NCBI GenBank assembly: GCA_020746875.1
Contig: JAGTJL010000004.1
Location: 1,364,001-1,428,000 of the forward strand
Origin: Rhexocercosporidium sp. MPI-PUGE-AT-0058
Lineage: Eukaryota > Ascomycota > Leotiomycetes > Helotiales
Reading direction: 5' to 3'
Length of the DNA stretch: 64,000 nt
This document shows, in pieces, positions 34,623-44,945 of this stretch (position 1 is its first letter; every line of letters begins with the position of its first letter). The notes under the pieces were generated by a model. It was not told where the DNA came from and did not search any database. It was given only the letters and a program-made list of their open reading frames with translations. The position numbers and the translations under genes are program-made.

Positions 34623-35631
34623 AAAAAAGACATGCTACCAAGGCCAAGATCCATGCAGGTAATGGAAATTACTATGCTAATCCCCTCGGACTCCCTCATG
34701 GAAAGACCGGAAGGTGGAATTTCGAACTTGCTTTTCAAGGTTGCTCCGCCACTATGGACACCCTCCCAAAGGCTTCAGGTAAGTCAAGCACAGTTACGGC
34801 ATTATTAAAGCTCAGAGATGGGATCAATTGGTTCTCTTGGGGTTTTTGTGCTATTTTGCGTGCCTTTCCATTGCTGGGCTTGCCATTTCCAAGCGGGGGA
34901 ACAACCCAATAAACTTATGATGTGATACCTTATGGCATCGGAGAGTCCTACATCATCATAGCAAGTGCGACTCCCAATTTGTCATTTTTCTTTCTATGTA
35001 CTCCATTGCCCAGCCCCGGATGTTGAAGACCCCGCGATACTTCTTCCACAATACGGGCTGTGTGGCAAAACCTTCTGCACCTTCGTCGGCCTATAGGTCG
35101 GATTGAGGGGAAGGGGGCTCTTGGCAGCGACCAAAGGGTCCTTGATCTTGGAGTCAAGAATAAGCTTAATCCCATTCCGGGTTGGCGAGCTGCCCTAAAG
35201 CCACTTAGGGCCATCAACGCTTGGCTGACGGCCACTTTCGACATCGCGTCTTCCATCTGACAGTGCCTCTGGAGGCCAATGTTGAAAGAACCGCTCTATA
35301 CTGTCTCCCGTCACCCCGCTGCACTACCTTGCTGTCATTGTCGATCACGTATAATCCCTTGGCAAGCCCACGGGGGTTCTCTAGATCGTGACTTCCTCTG
35401 GCTGCCAAGCATATCTCTCCTCCCGAATTGGTTATCAGGTGCAGCTTCGGGGTCCGAATGCCTCTAGCCAAGTGGTAGATATCTCCCAAGAATGCAGGAA
35501 ACCAATATTTATCTCTGGTTCCGTGCTTGGCTTTTCTTATGCTCAGCCTCAGTGACGACACTTTGAGATCTCTCAAGGTCGGCAAATATGTCGAACGCTC
35601 TTGCCTTTGTTTTTGAAGACTCGCATTATTC
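34623..35631. other. Intergenic, nothing recognised
   Basis: About 1 kb. Short frames on both strands show no domain. Probably the 3' UTR of the metaxin-like gene and upstream control region of the CHRD gene. Confidence 0.6.
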
Positions 35632-35639
35632 TATATAAG
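35632..35639 (+). promoter_or_regulatory. TATA box of the CHRD gene
   Basis: A TATATAAG match lies about 145 bases before the ATG at 35783. It is followed by a long C/A-rich, G-poor leader (about 35,690-35,780), a pattern common in strongly expressed fungal genes. Prediction from sequence only. Confidence 0.6.
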
Positions 35640-35782
35640 AGAACTCAAGTCCTCCTCAGTTGTCTCTCATCCATCACAATCAACATTCCTCAACAACTCC
35701 TCACTCTTCCACCACAACCACAATCACAACACTCACTACACACTTCACACTTGACACACCACAATATCAACACAAGTTCACA

Positions 35783-36503
35783 ATGAAGTTCAGCACAGTC
35801 GCTTCAGTCGCTACGCTCCTCGCAGCACCAGCTCTCTCAGCCCCTACCGATATCAAGTACGGACCACCCAAGGGTGGATGGGAAAGTGTTGATTATCCAA
35901 AAGGCACCGGCGAGAATCTTGAGCACTACCCCGCTCCCCCTGGAGGATGGGAGAATGTTGACTATCCAGATGGCACAGGCGAGGGCGAGCAGGACGAGGA
36001 GCAGGAATTCACTAGCAGATACCATATCACAGCTATTGGTGCTGAGGTCCGTAACGGTACGGTCTCGGTGCCGGGACCCAAGGAAGCTGTTGGATACTTC
36101 AACTACGGAATCAACTCCAAGACAGACAAAATCTGCTGGGTAAGTTCATTCATCTTTACAAGCTAATCTTGTCATTACTAACAATATGCAGGAAATCACC
36201 CTTCTTAACGTCGCCGGTACATATGTCTCACCTGCCCGCACTGCCACTCACATCCACGAGGCTGCAAAGGGTGCCTCTGGCCCACCCCGTCTCGCCTTCC
36301 CCAACCCAGTTGGTGATGACAAGAAGCGCGTCAGCACTGGTTGCATGACTGGTCCCTTCACGACCGGATTGAACGGTCCCAACGGACAGGATACTGGCAT
36401 CGGCTTCAAGCTGTCTCAGATTGAGGCCAACCCTGCCGGTTTCTTCACCGACTCCCATACCAATTTGTTCCCACTGGGTGTTGTCAGAGGTCAATTTGCA
36501 TAA
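35783..36503 (+). CDS. Secreted CHRD-domain protein
   Basis: Two exons, 35783-36139 and 36192-36503, phase 0; 222 aa. A classical signal peptide MKFSTVASVATLLAAPALSA is followed by a short tandem repeat (GGWESVDYPKGTGE then GGWENVDYPDGTGE). The CHRD-type domain then runs from YHITAIGAEVRNGTVSVPGP through NYGINSKTDKICWEITLLNV, ATHIHEAAKGASGPPRLAF and NPAGFFTDSHTNLFPLGVVR. The fold is shared with chordin and bacterial secreted proteins; in fungi it appears in small extracellular or wall proteins of unknown role. The TATA box and C/A-rich leader suggest high, regulated expression. Confidence 0.88.
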
Positions 36504-36828
36504 ATGGCTTTACTATTATGATTCGAATGACTTGATCGCTGGGAGAATAATGCATAGTATGGGCATGTAGGATAGGTGGTTGTACAGTACTTTGAGACGT
36601 CTCTTACGATACATGAATGTTTAATGTCATTATATGACTTCCCAGTCAGCTCATCTGCAAGTATGTGAGATTTTAGACGCGAAACCCATCATTTCTGACA
36701 TTTGATATGTCCAAGATGGAAATTGGAGAAAGTAGATCATGTGACTGGATCACTTCCAGACATCTTTCCCGTCTGTTCGTCTCTATTTACTTTGAAGTCT
36801 TCAAGCCTTCTACTCACACACTAGAATT
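36504..36828. other. Intergenic between CHRD and F-box-like genes
   Basis: About 325 bases; 3' UTR of the CHRD gene and promoter of the next gene. No motif assigned. Confidence 0.5.
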
Positions 36829-38135
36829 ATGTATTCCACTAAATCCCATTTGCCGCGCAATATTCCCACTTTGCTCGATGTTCTTGGGCAATATGGCATC
36901 TTTGACACCCTATGTCGACGTTTGGACACCGCTACTTTGCTCTCTCTCCGCCTTGTTGCAAAACGACTCGCGGACCACTTCACTGCTCACGCTAAAGAAA
37001 GGTGGAATGTTAACCGACGCCTCAAGAACTTTGTGAGAAATCCGCAAGGTCTCCGGGCCGTACTTGCTCGGTACAATGCCCTGATATCAGGGAGCTTCGT
37101 CATCCAATTCTTCGACGACACGTTCTGGAAAGAATCCGATCTCGACATATATGTCGAAAGAGAGAGCGCAGCCGCATTCGGGACGTATCTGTGTCAGAAT
37201 GAAGGATACAGATTTGACAGACACTCGACGGAAGTCAATGAGTATGACTTTCTCGGGTTTTCCCAGGTAATGAATATATCAGCTTGTTCCATTACAAAAT
37301 CACATGGCTAATATCTGATCCATAACTATAGGTAGACACATATCTTCGCGGTGACATGCTCCAAGGCGATGAGACTAAAATTCAAGTCATCTCGACCAGC
37401 ACCGTCCCTGTCCGATGTATACTAGGCTGCTTCTCATCGACCGCTGTCATCAACTTCATGTCATGGAATACCGCCTACTCACTCTTCCCAGCCATGACGT
37501 TTCTCGAACCCCGTACCCAATGCCGCGTCAGTTGGATCCCCGACAATGAGGACTGTATCCAGAGCCAGATCGAAAAGTACTCCACGCGGGGCTGGACCGA
37601 TGTGACGATGCTGTTCGAGGGATCAAGACGTGTTGGCGATCGTCATTCTTGGAAAGTGGCTTTGGATGTTAAGGGAGTTGAACCGTCACATATCCCGGAC
37701 TTTGTGCTCGAGAACTGTTACTTCCGAGTGGAAAATGTCGCATGGCTCCCTAGGGAGGACGCAGAACATCTGCGTCGGACAGTAGCAGAGGAGTTCACCT
37801 CGGAGGTGCTCAAGTACATATACACGGCGGGGGGAGGGACAGGCGAGGATTTCTGGCGGAATTTATCTATGAATGCCAGGCTGCATGGCCTGATACTCGA
37901 TGAATTGTGGAAATTGGAGCCCGGGATGCAACCGCTCTGTCTAACTCATCCAACTCAATGGCCGGAGTTTGACCAGTTGGTGTATCTTGAACGGCATAAT
38001 TTCATGGTGGACTTCATTAAGCCTGATACTTGGAATTATTATGACGAGCAGGTGTCGACTTGGCGTGAGGAGTGGGAGGGTGAGATGGGTTTGCGAGGAC
38101 TAGAGGATCAGATGGCTGCCGTGACCATGACATGA
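36829..38135 (+). CDS. F-box-like protein with nucleotidyltransferase-like motif (paralog A)
   Basis: Two exons, 36829-37266 and 37332-38135, phase 0; 413 aa. The N-terminus resembles a degenerate F-box: LLDVLGQYGIFDTLCRRLDT then ATLLSLRLVAKRLADHF. At about residues 87-112, ISGSFVIQFFDDTFWKESDL continues into DIYVER. A Gly-Ser pair spaced before DLD recalls the G-S-x(9-14)-D-h-D motif of polymerase-beta-type nucleotidyltransferases. The rest (VINFMSWNTAYSLFPAMTFL, RRVGDRHSWKVALDVKG) is a fungal-specific domain. A paralog lies in convergent orientation 770 bases downstream. Function unknown; substrate-receptor or nucleotidyl transfer roles are only inferences. Confidence 0.8.
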
Positions 38136-38187
38136 TAGATCCGTTCTACAATAACGCGAAGTGTTAGATTTCACTAGTGCTTAGTCC

Positions 38188-38868
38188 ATGACTTCTAAGC
38201 TGCTAAAGGCAGACTACATCAAAAAGGAGACGCATCGTCAACACCTGCATACATATCTTTCATACGTCTCGGTGGAGCTACGGAAGGACCATAGAATTGC
38301 CCAGCTTTTCAAGACAGGCTCAAAAGGCTCAAAGCAAGCCCACAATCTTGCATACTTTGTGGAACGTACCTACAGCCTTAATTCAAAGGCACTTGACCCC
38401 AATAGATTGTGTCGTCTGATCTTTGTTACTGAAGGTCATCAACTGTTGTGGAGAAAATTGTGCAATTGTACCCTTTTCTTGAATAAAATTTGCTTGGCAT
38501 TCTTCAAAGGGGTCCAAATCAAAGAAACACAACCTTATATACAAACTCAGGCTATCTTCATGTCTTCGTCTTGTTTGTTGATGTGGCTTAGCGAGATTGG
38601 CTACCTGAATCCGATTTTCAAGAGCCGACCGAGCATCCTGCTTCATGTCTTCTTTACTTCAATGAGGTTCGCCTTTGACTTTCAAATTGTGTTCATACAT
38701 TCGTTCAATCTGACGTCACTTTACTACAAGTGGGTGCTATCTGGTCCTACTGTTTCACTAAAAGGGGAAATCACAATCAGCGAGCCAAGTTTGATTTATT
38801 TGATTTGTCTCTCTAACGTACTGTACACTCCGCTTTCCAATCTTGAGTGTCAATTCTACCAGCAGTGA
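38188..38868 (+). CDS. Orphan open frame between the two F-box-like paralogs
   Basis: A 226-codon frame from an ATG, AT-rich, with several hydrophobic stretches near the end (LLHVFFTSMRFAFDFQIVFI). I recognise no domain and composition differs from the neighbouring genes. It lies in the convergent gap where both neighbours' 3' UTRs should be, so it is likely fortuitous; listed because of its length. Confidence 0.15.
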   Translation: MTSKLLKADYIKKETHRQHLHTYLSYVSVELRKDHRIAQLFKTGSKGSKQAHNLAYFVERTYSLNSKALDPNRLCRLIFVTEGHQLLWRKLCNCTLFLNKICLAFFKGVQIKETQPYIQTQAIFMSSSCLLMWLSEIGYLNPIFKSRPSILLHVFFTSMRFAFDFQIVFIHSFNLTSLYYKWVLSGPTVSLKGEITISEPSLIYLICLSNVLYTPLSNLECQFYQQ

Positions 38869-38904
38869 CATCGATCCTGAGAGTGTCAAAAAGTTCGGCC
38901 AATT

Positions 38905-40338
38905 CTAGCGTGGCAATTTTCGGACACCCCGATCACCAAACACTAATACCGATGGGCCATTTGCCGATTCATTAAGCTTGCACTGCTTCTGCCACTCCTC
39001 GTGCCACCCCGGGAGTAGGTGGTCATAGAAAGTCCAAGTCTCTGGAACTTTTTCAGGCCTCCTCCTATTCCCGCCGCCACCACTTGCCCAGCTGATCCAC
39101 CCACACTCTGCCTTGAATAGTTGACGCAAGCTCTCTCTCTTCTCAGTCACCTCCCACTTCTTGAGTTCGACCCCGTTCAGGTCTTGCATCTTTTCGCTTA
39201 CATAGTGAACCCAGAAGTTTTTGTCGTATGCTTCAAGCCCTACAATGTACTGGTACTTGAAACTCGGATAGTCAATTAAATAAGCGCTCACTTTGATGTA
39301 GCCAAACTCCAATTTGAGATCAAATTGTCCAAGTTCCAGCACAAAGTCAGGTATCTCGGCAGCTTCAACACCATCCGTGTTCAACGCAACTGTCCAGCAT
39401 CTCGCATCACCAATCCTTCTGGTGGGGTAGATCGAGGGTGGAAATCTTTCGGATGGCCTAATTGTATTAGCGACTTTCCAGCCTCGCTGCTCATATCTGT
39501 CTAAGAATTTTGCTGACAGGTAGTCGCGGTTTTGGAGCCTATGCTGCTCGCGAGGTTTCAAGAATGTAATGTCGGGAAACAAGCTATAGGCCTTATTCCA
39601 GGTTATGAAATTCATCACCTGAGTAGCGCGATTATACTTCAAGATATGCTCCACAGGGTCGCCTCGAGTAAACATAATGCAGATCTTAGCTTCTGGGGTA
39701 GTCTCTGTCTCTGCGCGAACATAATCCTCATACTTTCCACGTAGGCATCTTGGTCAGCAGTGGCACCAGAAAAGATCTTCAAAGTAGTGAGTAAGACTCA
39801 CTCTGTCGACGCCTGCCCACCGTCCCACTCTGTTGACTCCTAGCCTGGGTAAATGGGTAAACTCTGACTCCTTGACATCCCTCGTTTTCTCGTACCCTTC
39901 CGTCTCACACAGATGCTTTCCAAAATCCGCTGTAAGATTGACTGATATATCCCTGTCCTTGTTTAAATCCAGGCCTTCTACACCAATCGTAGGTGGGTTG
40001 TCATCGTGGTCATCCTCCCGGCGAACCAAGATGTCAAGGCTAGTTGCTGGCCACAAGACACCATCCAAGAATTGGATGACAAAACTGCCAGCAATGACGG
40101 CATTTTTACGTGCCATGAGCGAACGCAAACTGCGTGGATCGCGAACGAATCGCCTGAGATATCGATTGACATCCCATCGTGCGTTCCGATGAGCGCTGTA
40201 ATTGACAGAGAGTGTCTTTGAGACAAGCCTCATAGCGAGCAGGTCTTTAATATCAAAATTGGAGCAGACAGAGTCAAATATCCCATAGTGTAGGAGAATA
40301 TCGAGTAAGTTCGGTGATGCTGGTGTGGTTGATGCCAT
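38905..40338 (-). CDS. F-box-like protein, paralog B with altered nucleotidyltransferase-like motif
   Basis: Two exons, 40338-39802 and 39732-38905, phase 0, 69-nt intron; 454 aa. It aligns with paralog A along its length: LLDILLHYGIFDSVCSNFDI, VNRYLRRFVRDPRSLRSLMA, AGSFVIQFLDGVLWPATSLD, VMNFITWNKAYSLFPDITFL and RRIGDARCWTVALNTDGVE. In the motif the first acidic residue is replaced (SLDI rather than DLDI), so metal binding may be lost. The acceptor (GGAAAG) is the only nearby one that keeps frame; the exon edge is less certain. An upstream in-frame ATG (40422) would add 28 residues; I chose 40338 by comparison with paralog A. Confidence 0.77.
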
Positions 40339-42426
40339 GGTTTCAATTCGACGATTGCAATGCTCTACCGATACTTTGAACTGTGGGAGAAAAAGCCCAC
40401 GAGCTTTATAGCTATGAAACATATCAGCACATCAAAGGTTAACGACCAGAGAAAATTCTTTGACTAGATTACCTATAATTCCCACTGAGAATAAGCTGTC
40501 ACAAAAGCTAGAAGCGTCGAACACCTTGTGGTTACTTCCTTTGGCCCAAGATCTTTCAGAGCCAACTATTGAGGCATGACAGGGGCGTCAAGGTAGTAGG
40601 TTTTGAACAAAGGCTCGAGAAGGAGACATGTCGTTTCGCTTCGCCGTTTCAGGATATGCTGTTTCCCGTCCCTGAAATGACCAACGTCCAGACGTCCAAA
40701 TGTGACACAACTGGCATGGCTTTCGATCCGAGCTCCTCTAGCGACAAAGAATAAAAACCCCTCTTGTGACTCCACTCTCGACCATTAGCAGCTTGAACCC
40801 GTGCCTCGTCAAAATGGTCTCGGGGAAGGTGAGTTTCAGGGTGAGAGGTTTCTGTAGCTGGATAATCTGACAAAGGACATGCATGCTCAAAGATTTTTAA
40901 AGTGGTCCCAAAATCAGCTTCGTGACGTCCAGTCGGCGCGAGCGACCGCTTTTGAGCCCGGAGCAAAAGTGTCGCTCCCCTGATAAATATATGTTTACAT
41001 ACAATTGTTTAGCGAGTCTAGCAATCTGCACTGCTCCTTCCCCCTCACTCCCAAAATCCCACCAAAGCCGTTCCTTGCACGAGCGGCAGATAGCCATAGT
41101 ATCCAAATTATCTAAAATCTGGTGATGCGCAGCAACGGCGCAGATTTTGATGATTGGACTTGGTGCAAGGATTTTCGGTCACATCAATTCCACTGAGCTG
41201 CCCTTATCATCTTCAACCCGAGACAACGTTGCGTCGGAATCTCGTAGCAATGAATAATCTCAACCTCACCACGATTCTCATCTCTATCTACCTAGCTATA
41301 AGAAATATCAAGAAACCTTATCCATACCTTCTCCATACCAAAAGATCCATGATCCGCAGCATGCAAGCACTCCATCCCAGGCCAAGCCATCCATACCATC
41401 GTCCTCTACCTTCCATCCCTCTCTTCTCTCACATGGCTTCCTCTCCGCAGTCACCACCCCCCCCCCCCCCCCAACCCCATCCGGAACTTTTCACTCCACT
41501 ACGGACCCATCATACACAGTGACTTCTCGGAACTATACTTCACACACATCTCACTCGGCCCAAAAACAATAGTCCCCGACAAAACTACCAAAGCAACATC
41601 TTCACGTAAGCAGAGAATCTCACACCGGCATACTTGGCTGAAGATGTGCAATTCCACCCAGAATCTCCAGAGCTTACGCCGGCAATCGTAGGAGGAAAAG
41701 GCTGTAGCTTTGCAGCTGCTTCTTAGTATGAGATTTATAGGACAATGAAACCCGAATCTCAAAGCCTGCGGCTGAAACCCGATACGCAGGAGCTGAGGGG
41801 GAGGAGATCGTGCCTGCGATAAAGCGCTGGATTTTCTCCGCTGGTGTAGTGTCAACTTTCGACATCGTTGGTGATCTGAGCTGAGGCGAAAGCTTCCAAC
41901 AGTCTACATAACCTCGTTGCTCCCCTTCTTCTTAGACAAGTGTCATCCTACGATCGCGAGCTTACTTATTCACTGCTGTTATATCGTTCGAGATACTTCC
42001 CTTGTTTCATAGAAGATAATGAGATGGGCATGCTGAGACGAAATCGGTTCTCGCTGTATCGAATATGATGCTACTGGGCTGCCTCGAAGTGGATTACTGT
42101 AAATCGCCGGAGTGAGTGTCTCAGAAGTTATTATTGGCTATGGGGGAAAGGACTAACAAGTTGTAATTGGAGTAAAGCAAGGAGATGGTGGCATGGTAGA
42201 AAATATTGTTTAGGCTTCGATCTGGTGATTGCAATGTTCAGGATTAGAACAAGGACTCACCGTCAACATTCCAAATCGGGGCGAAAATTCGACTGAGCGA
42301 AATTTCTTTCATTGAATGCCATATAATCTCCCTATATCTCATAAATAGCAACAGCTCTAGCAAGTTGATAGTACCGTGATAAGCAAACTTCATCATTCCA
42401 TATCCCAGCCGCACAGATGCCCTACC
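40339..42426. other. Intergenic with a C16 run
   Basis: About 2.1 kb with no convincing gene. A homopolymer of 16 C lies at 41,457-41,472. Short overlapping minus-strand frames (40,649-41,106) contain a CxxC pair but cannot be joined into a recognisable protein. Confidence 0.55.
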
Positions 42427-43556
42427 TCATGCAACTTCCATCACAATAGACTTGACCAGCTTCCGCATTATCTTCTCACCTTTCTTGGCAATCCCTCCCC
42501 AGGGAATAAATTTGGCGCCTCCAGCCTCTTGGTAGAAGAGATCCGCGTACACAGAATCTTCCTCCTCAATGTCTGGTTCGCTAGATCCCATCAACATTGC
42601 CTCGTACCTCTCCAAGCCAACCTTGTGTCCAATCGCCAGAATATCAGCGGTCCGCTCACTCTCTTCACTCCAGTGGTTGTCCATAAACCGTGTTGTTTCA
42701 ACCTTGGCTGTCTTCTGTCGAGCGGTCTCAAACTTCTCAATGACCAGTTTAGCGTCCTCAATGAGTCTCTGACTTCGGTCGAATAAGATGGCAAACGAGA
42801 TGTCCTTCGACAGGCCATTGGCTTGCGATTCCCCAGTTGCGGTAGGAGGAAGTGGACGCGAAGCGGCATAAGCATTCTTGAAAATCTCAGTGAAGTCCGA
42901 GACCTGCTTACTTCTGCGGAGTGTTAGTACCGAGACCTAGTGAATTAGAGTGGGTTTAATACGCTACAAGGTTGACGTCGTGGAGATGGTTCTTCAAGAA
43001 TTCCTCGTCCTTGTTGATCCTGCCTTCAAACCTCTCCATGAAATTCGATGTTACCTTAGCCTCCCATTTCTTATTCTTGCTCACAAACTCAACACCAGCG
43101 AGGAATTGCCTGCGAGGTGTCAGCAGGCAGACTCGCAACGACCGTATTGCACTGTCCAAAGGGAAACGACGACAGTACAGCAACATTTCAGGAGTTGGAA
43201 ATTGTACATACTGGCCCTGCGATCGACCCTCATCTTGGTCATACTCATCTGCTCGGGCAGCGCGCTTTACCGGCTCCGACTTGCGCGACTTCAGAGAGCT
43301 CTTCTTGATGTGCTTTGGAGCGGCACCTTCTTGATCGACGAACAGGTGCTCGCTGGATTCTTCCCCCACCGAGTTCGAGGCAGCTTCTCTCTGGGCAGAT
43401 GTCTTGCGGCGCTTGCTCTTGCCGGCTGGGAGTGCGCCTATGAAGAGTCAGTCTTGGTGCTATCTGCTGCGAGACGGTATCGAGGGCAATTGGGACCGCG
43501 TAGAAGTCACTTCACTCACTTTCGGACTTGCGCTTGGCTGATGTCTTCTTGGCCAT
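42427..43556 (-). CDS. Conserved-looking basic nuclear-type protein, function unknown
   Basis: Four exons: 43556-43520, 43437-43212, 43109-42968, 42906-42427; 294 aa, all phases close. It opens MAKKTSAKRKSES and continues ALPAGKSKRRKTSAQR, a strong nuclear-localisation-type cluster. A conserved-looking middle follows (FLAGVEFVSKNKKWEAKVTS, KDEEFLKNHLHDVNL) and a helical part with possible coiled coil (FDRSQRLIEDAKLVIEKFE). The C-terminus is YQEAGGAKFIPWGGIAKKGE. I do not recognise the family. Introns include one TAAG acceptor, the only in-frame choice. A nuclear role is inferred from the basic start only. Confidence 0.75.
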
Positions 43557-44945
43557 GTTCGGTTTCGTGGTGGTGATTATGCTGATGATGCTGCGGTGAT
43601 TCAGGAGTTAAGTAGGCGTTCTTGAGGTTTGGTGAGGGAATACCTGAGGAGAGAGTGAGGAGATGAGACCTCGCAGTCAAGGAAGATGCTTTCGCTTGAC
43701 CACCACCGACCGCACTTTCTCTTTCTGGTTGACAATCAACAAACCTACCCAGCCACCTTAGGCATGCTGCGCCGTGAGATACGTCTTCTTAAAGAATCTA
43801 AAGAGCCACGGTGTTTTTGTTCTTTTAAATGACAGGTAGTCACTCTTCAAATACACACGCATTGTTGACGCGAAGGAAATAATGCACATATCTTCATTCT
43901 GCTATTGCCAGGTCGTTTATCTTGTCCGCCACCTTTACAAGCCCGCACGCATATTGAAAAAAAATTAGAAGGAAGCCATTTTAAGAACAAAGGCATCGAT
44001 CGGAATTCCATTATCCTTTCAAATTAGCCAATCGTGTCTCTTTTTTTAATATCCCATGCCCGCCGGTCCCCATTTGCCTAATGACACCTGTGCCCGTATT
44101 TCATTTTCGCGAAATCTGTCTAAAACTCTCTTGCTATCTCTCTCGCGCTCTCAGTCTTCCCTCAAATATTGTACCCGGTTTTGTTTGTCGTTAGATTCGT
44201 AAACGAGAGTTGGGAAAACAAAACGCGAAATGGAAGGAAAAAAACAAGAAAACGCCCCGTCTTGATGCGCGGAATACCCTCCTGCTGAAACAAACGTGCA
44301 AATGAAAACAAGAAGAGGAAGAGGTCCATCCTACGAGGTCTGCTACCCCTAAAGCGGCGGTGAGCTTTGATGACGCCCATTACCAATCTGGAAACCGCGA
44401 AACAATATCCCTAGGTCCTTGAAGATGACGTCCGATCTGTTTGTTGGAAATGCTGATTTGGGAAGTGCTTGCTGATAACCTGATTCAGACCAGGGAGGCA
44501 TCCCGAGATCTCACCACGGTGAGTGTCAAAGATGACCGGCTGTGAGACCAAGCACCAGAGGAACTAGGCCCAGGATGCCGATATGTAGTTTGGAAAATCG
44601 CAGTGAGACAAGGAAGTGAATAGAGACAAGCGGTGTTTGACTGGCGAGATGTTGTGTCCAGGGGTATGTCGCTTGACTTGCATCGCGACTGCTGGTCGTC
44701 TTCAGCGCCGAAACCTGAAGAGGCGGCCCATGTCAAATTTCTGAAGTCCAGGTCTAGAGTTTCTAATGTATGCCGGCGGTCCTTTCTGGAAGGTGTGGAC
44801 AGTGGTGTGAGTCTATTGAGTTTGGTCGATGAAATAAAAGGGAAATGGTTACACCAGGAGAGACTGCATTATTGTGGTTGACAAAAGGAGTGCAGTCTGT
44901 CTGAAGCTCTCAACACCGCCATGGATTGTCGTTGTCGGATGGCTC
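43557..44945. other. Intergenic, nothing recognised
   Basis: About 1.4 kb; T-rich and pyrimidine-rich in the middle (about 43,940-44,160). It includes the promoter of the unknown nuclear protein (left) and the 3' UTR of the PSP1 gene (right). Confidence 0.6.

Noticed and set aside
40649..41106. Overlapping minus-strand frames with a CxxC pair, resembling a broken gene
   Set aside because: The frames cannot be joined into a recognisable family; evidence too weak for a pseudogene call.
41457..41472. C16 homopolymer as a possible functional element
   Set aside because: A homopolymer alone gives no evidence of function and may be inexact in the assembly.
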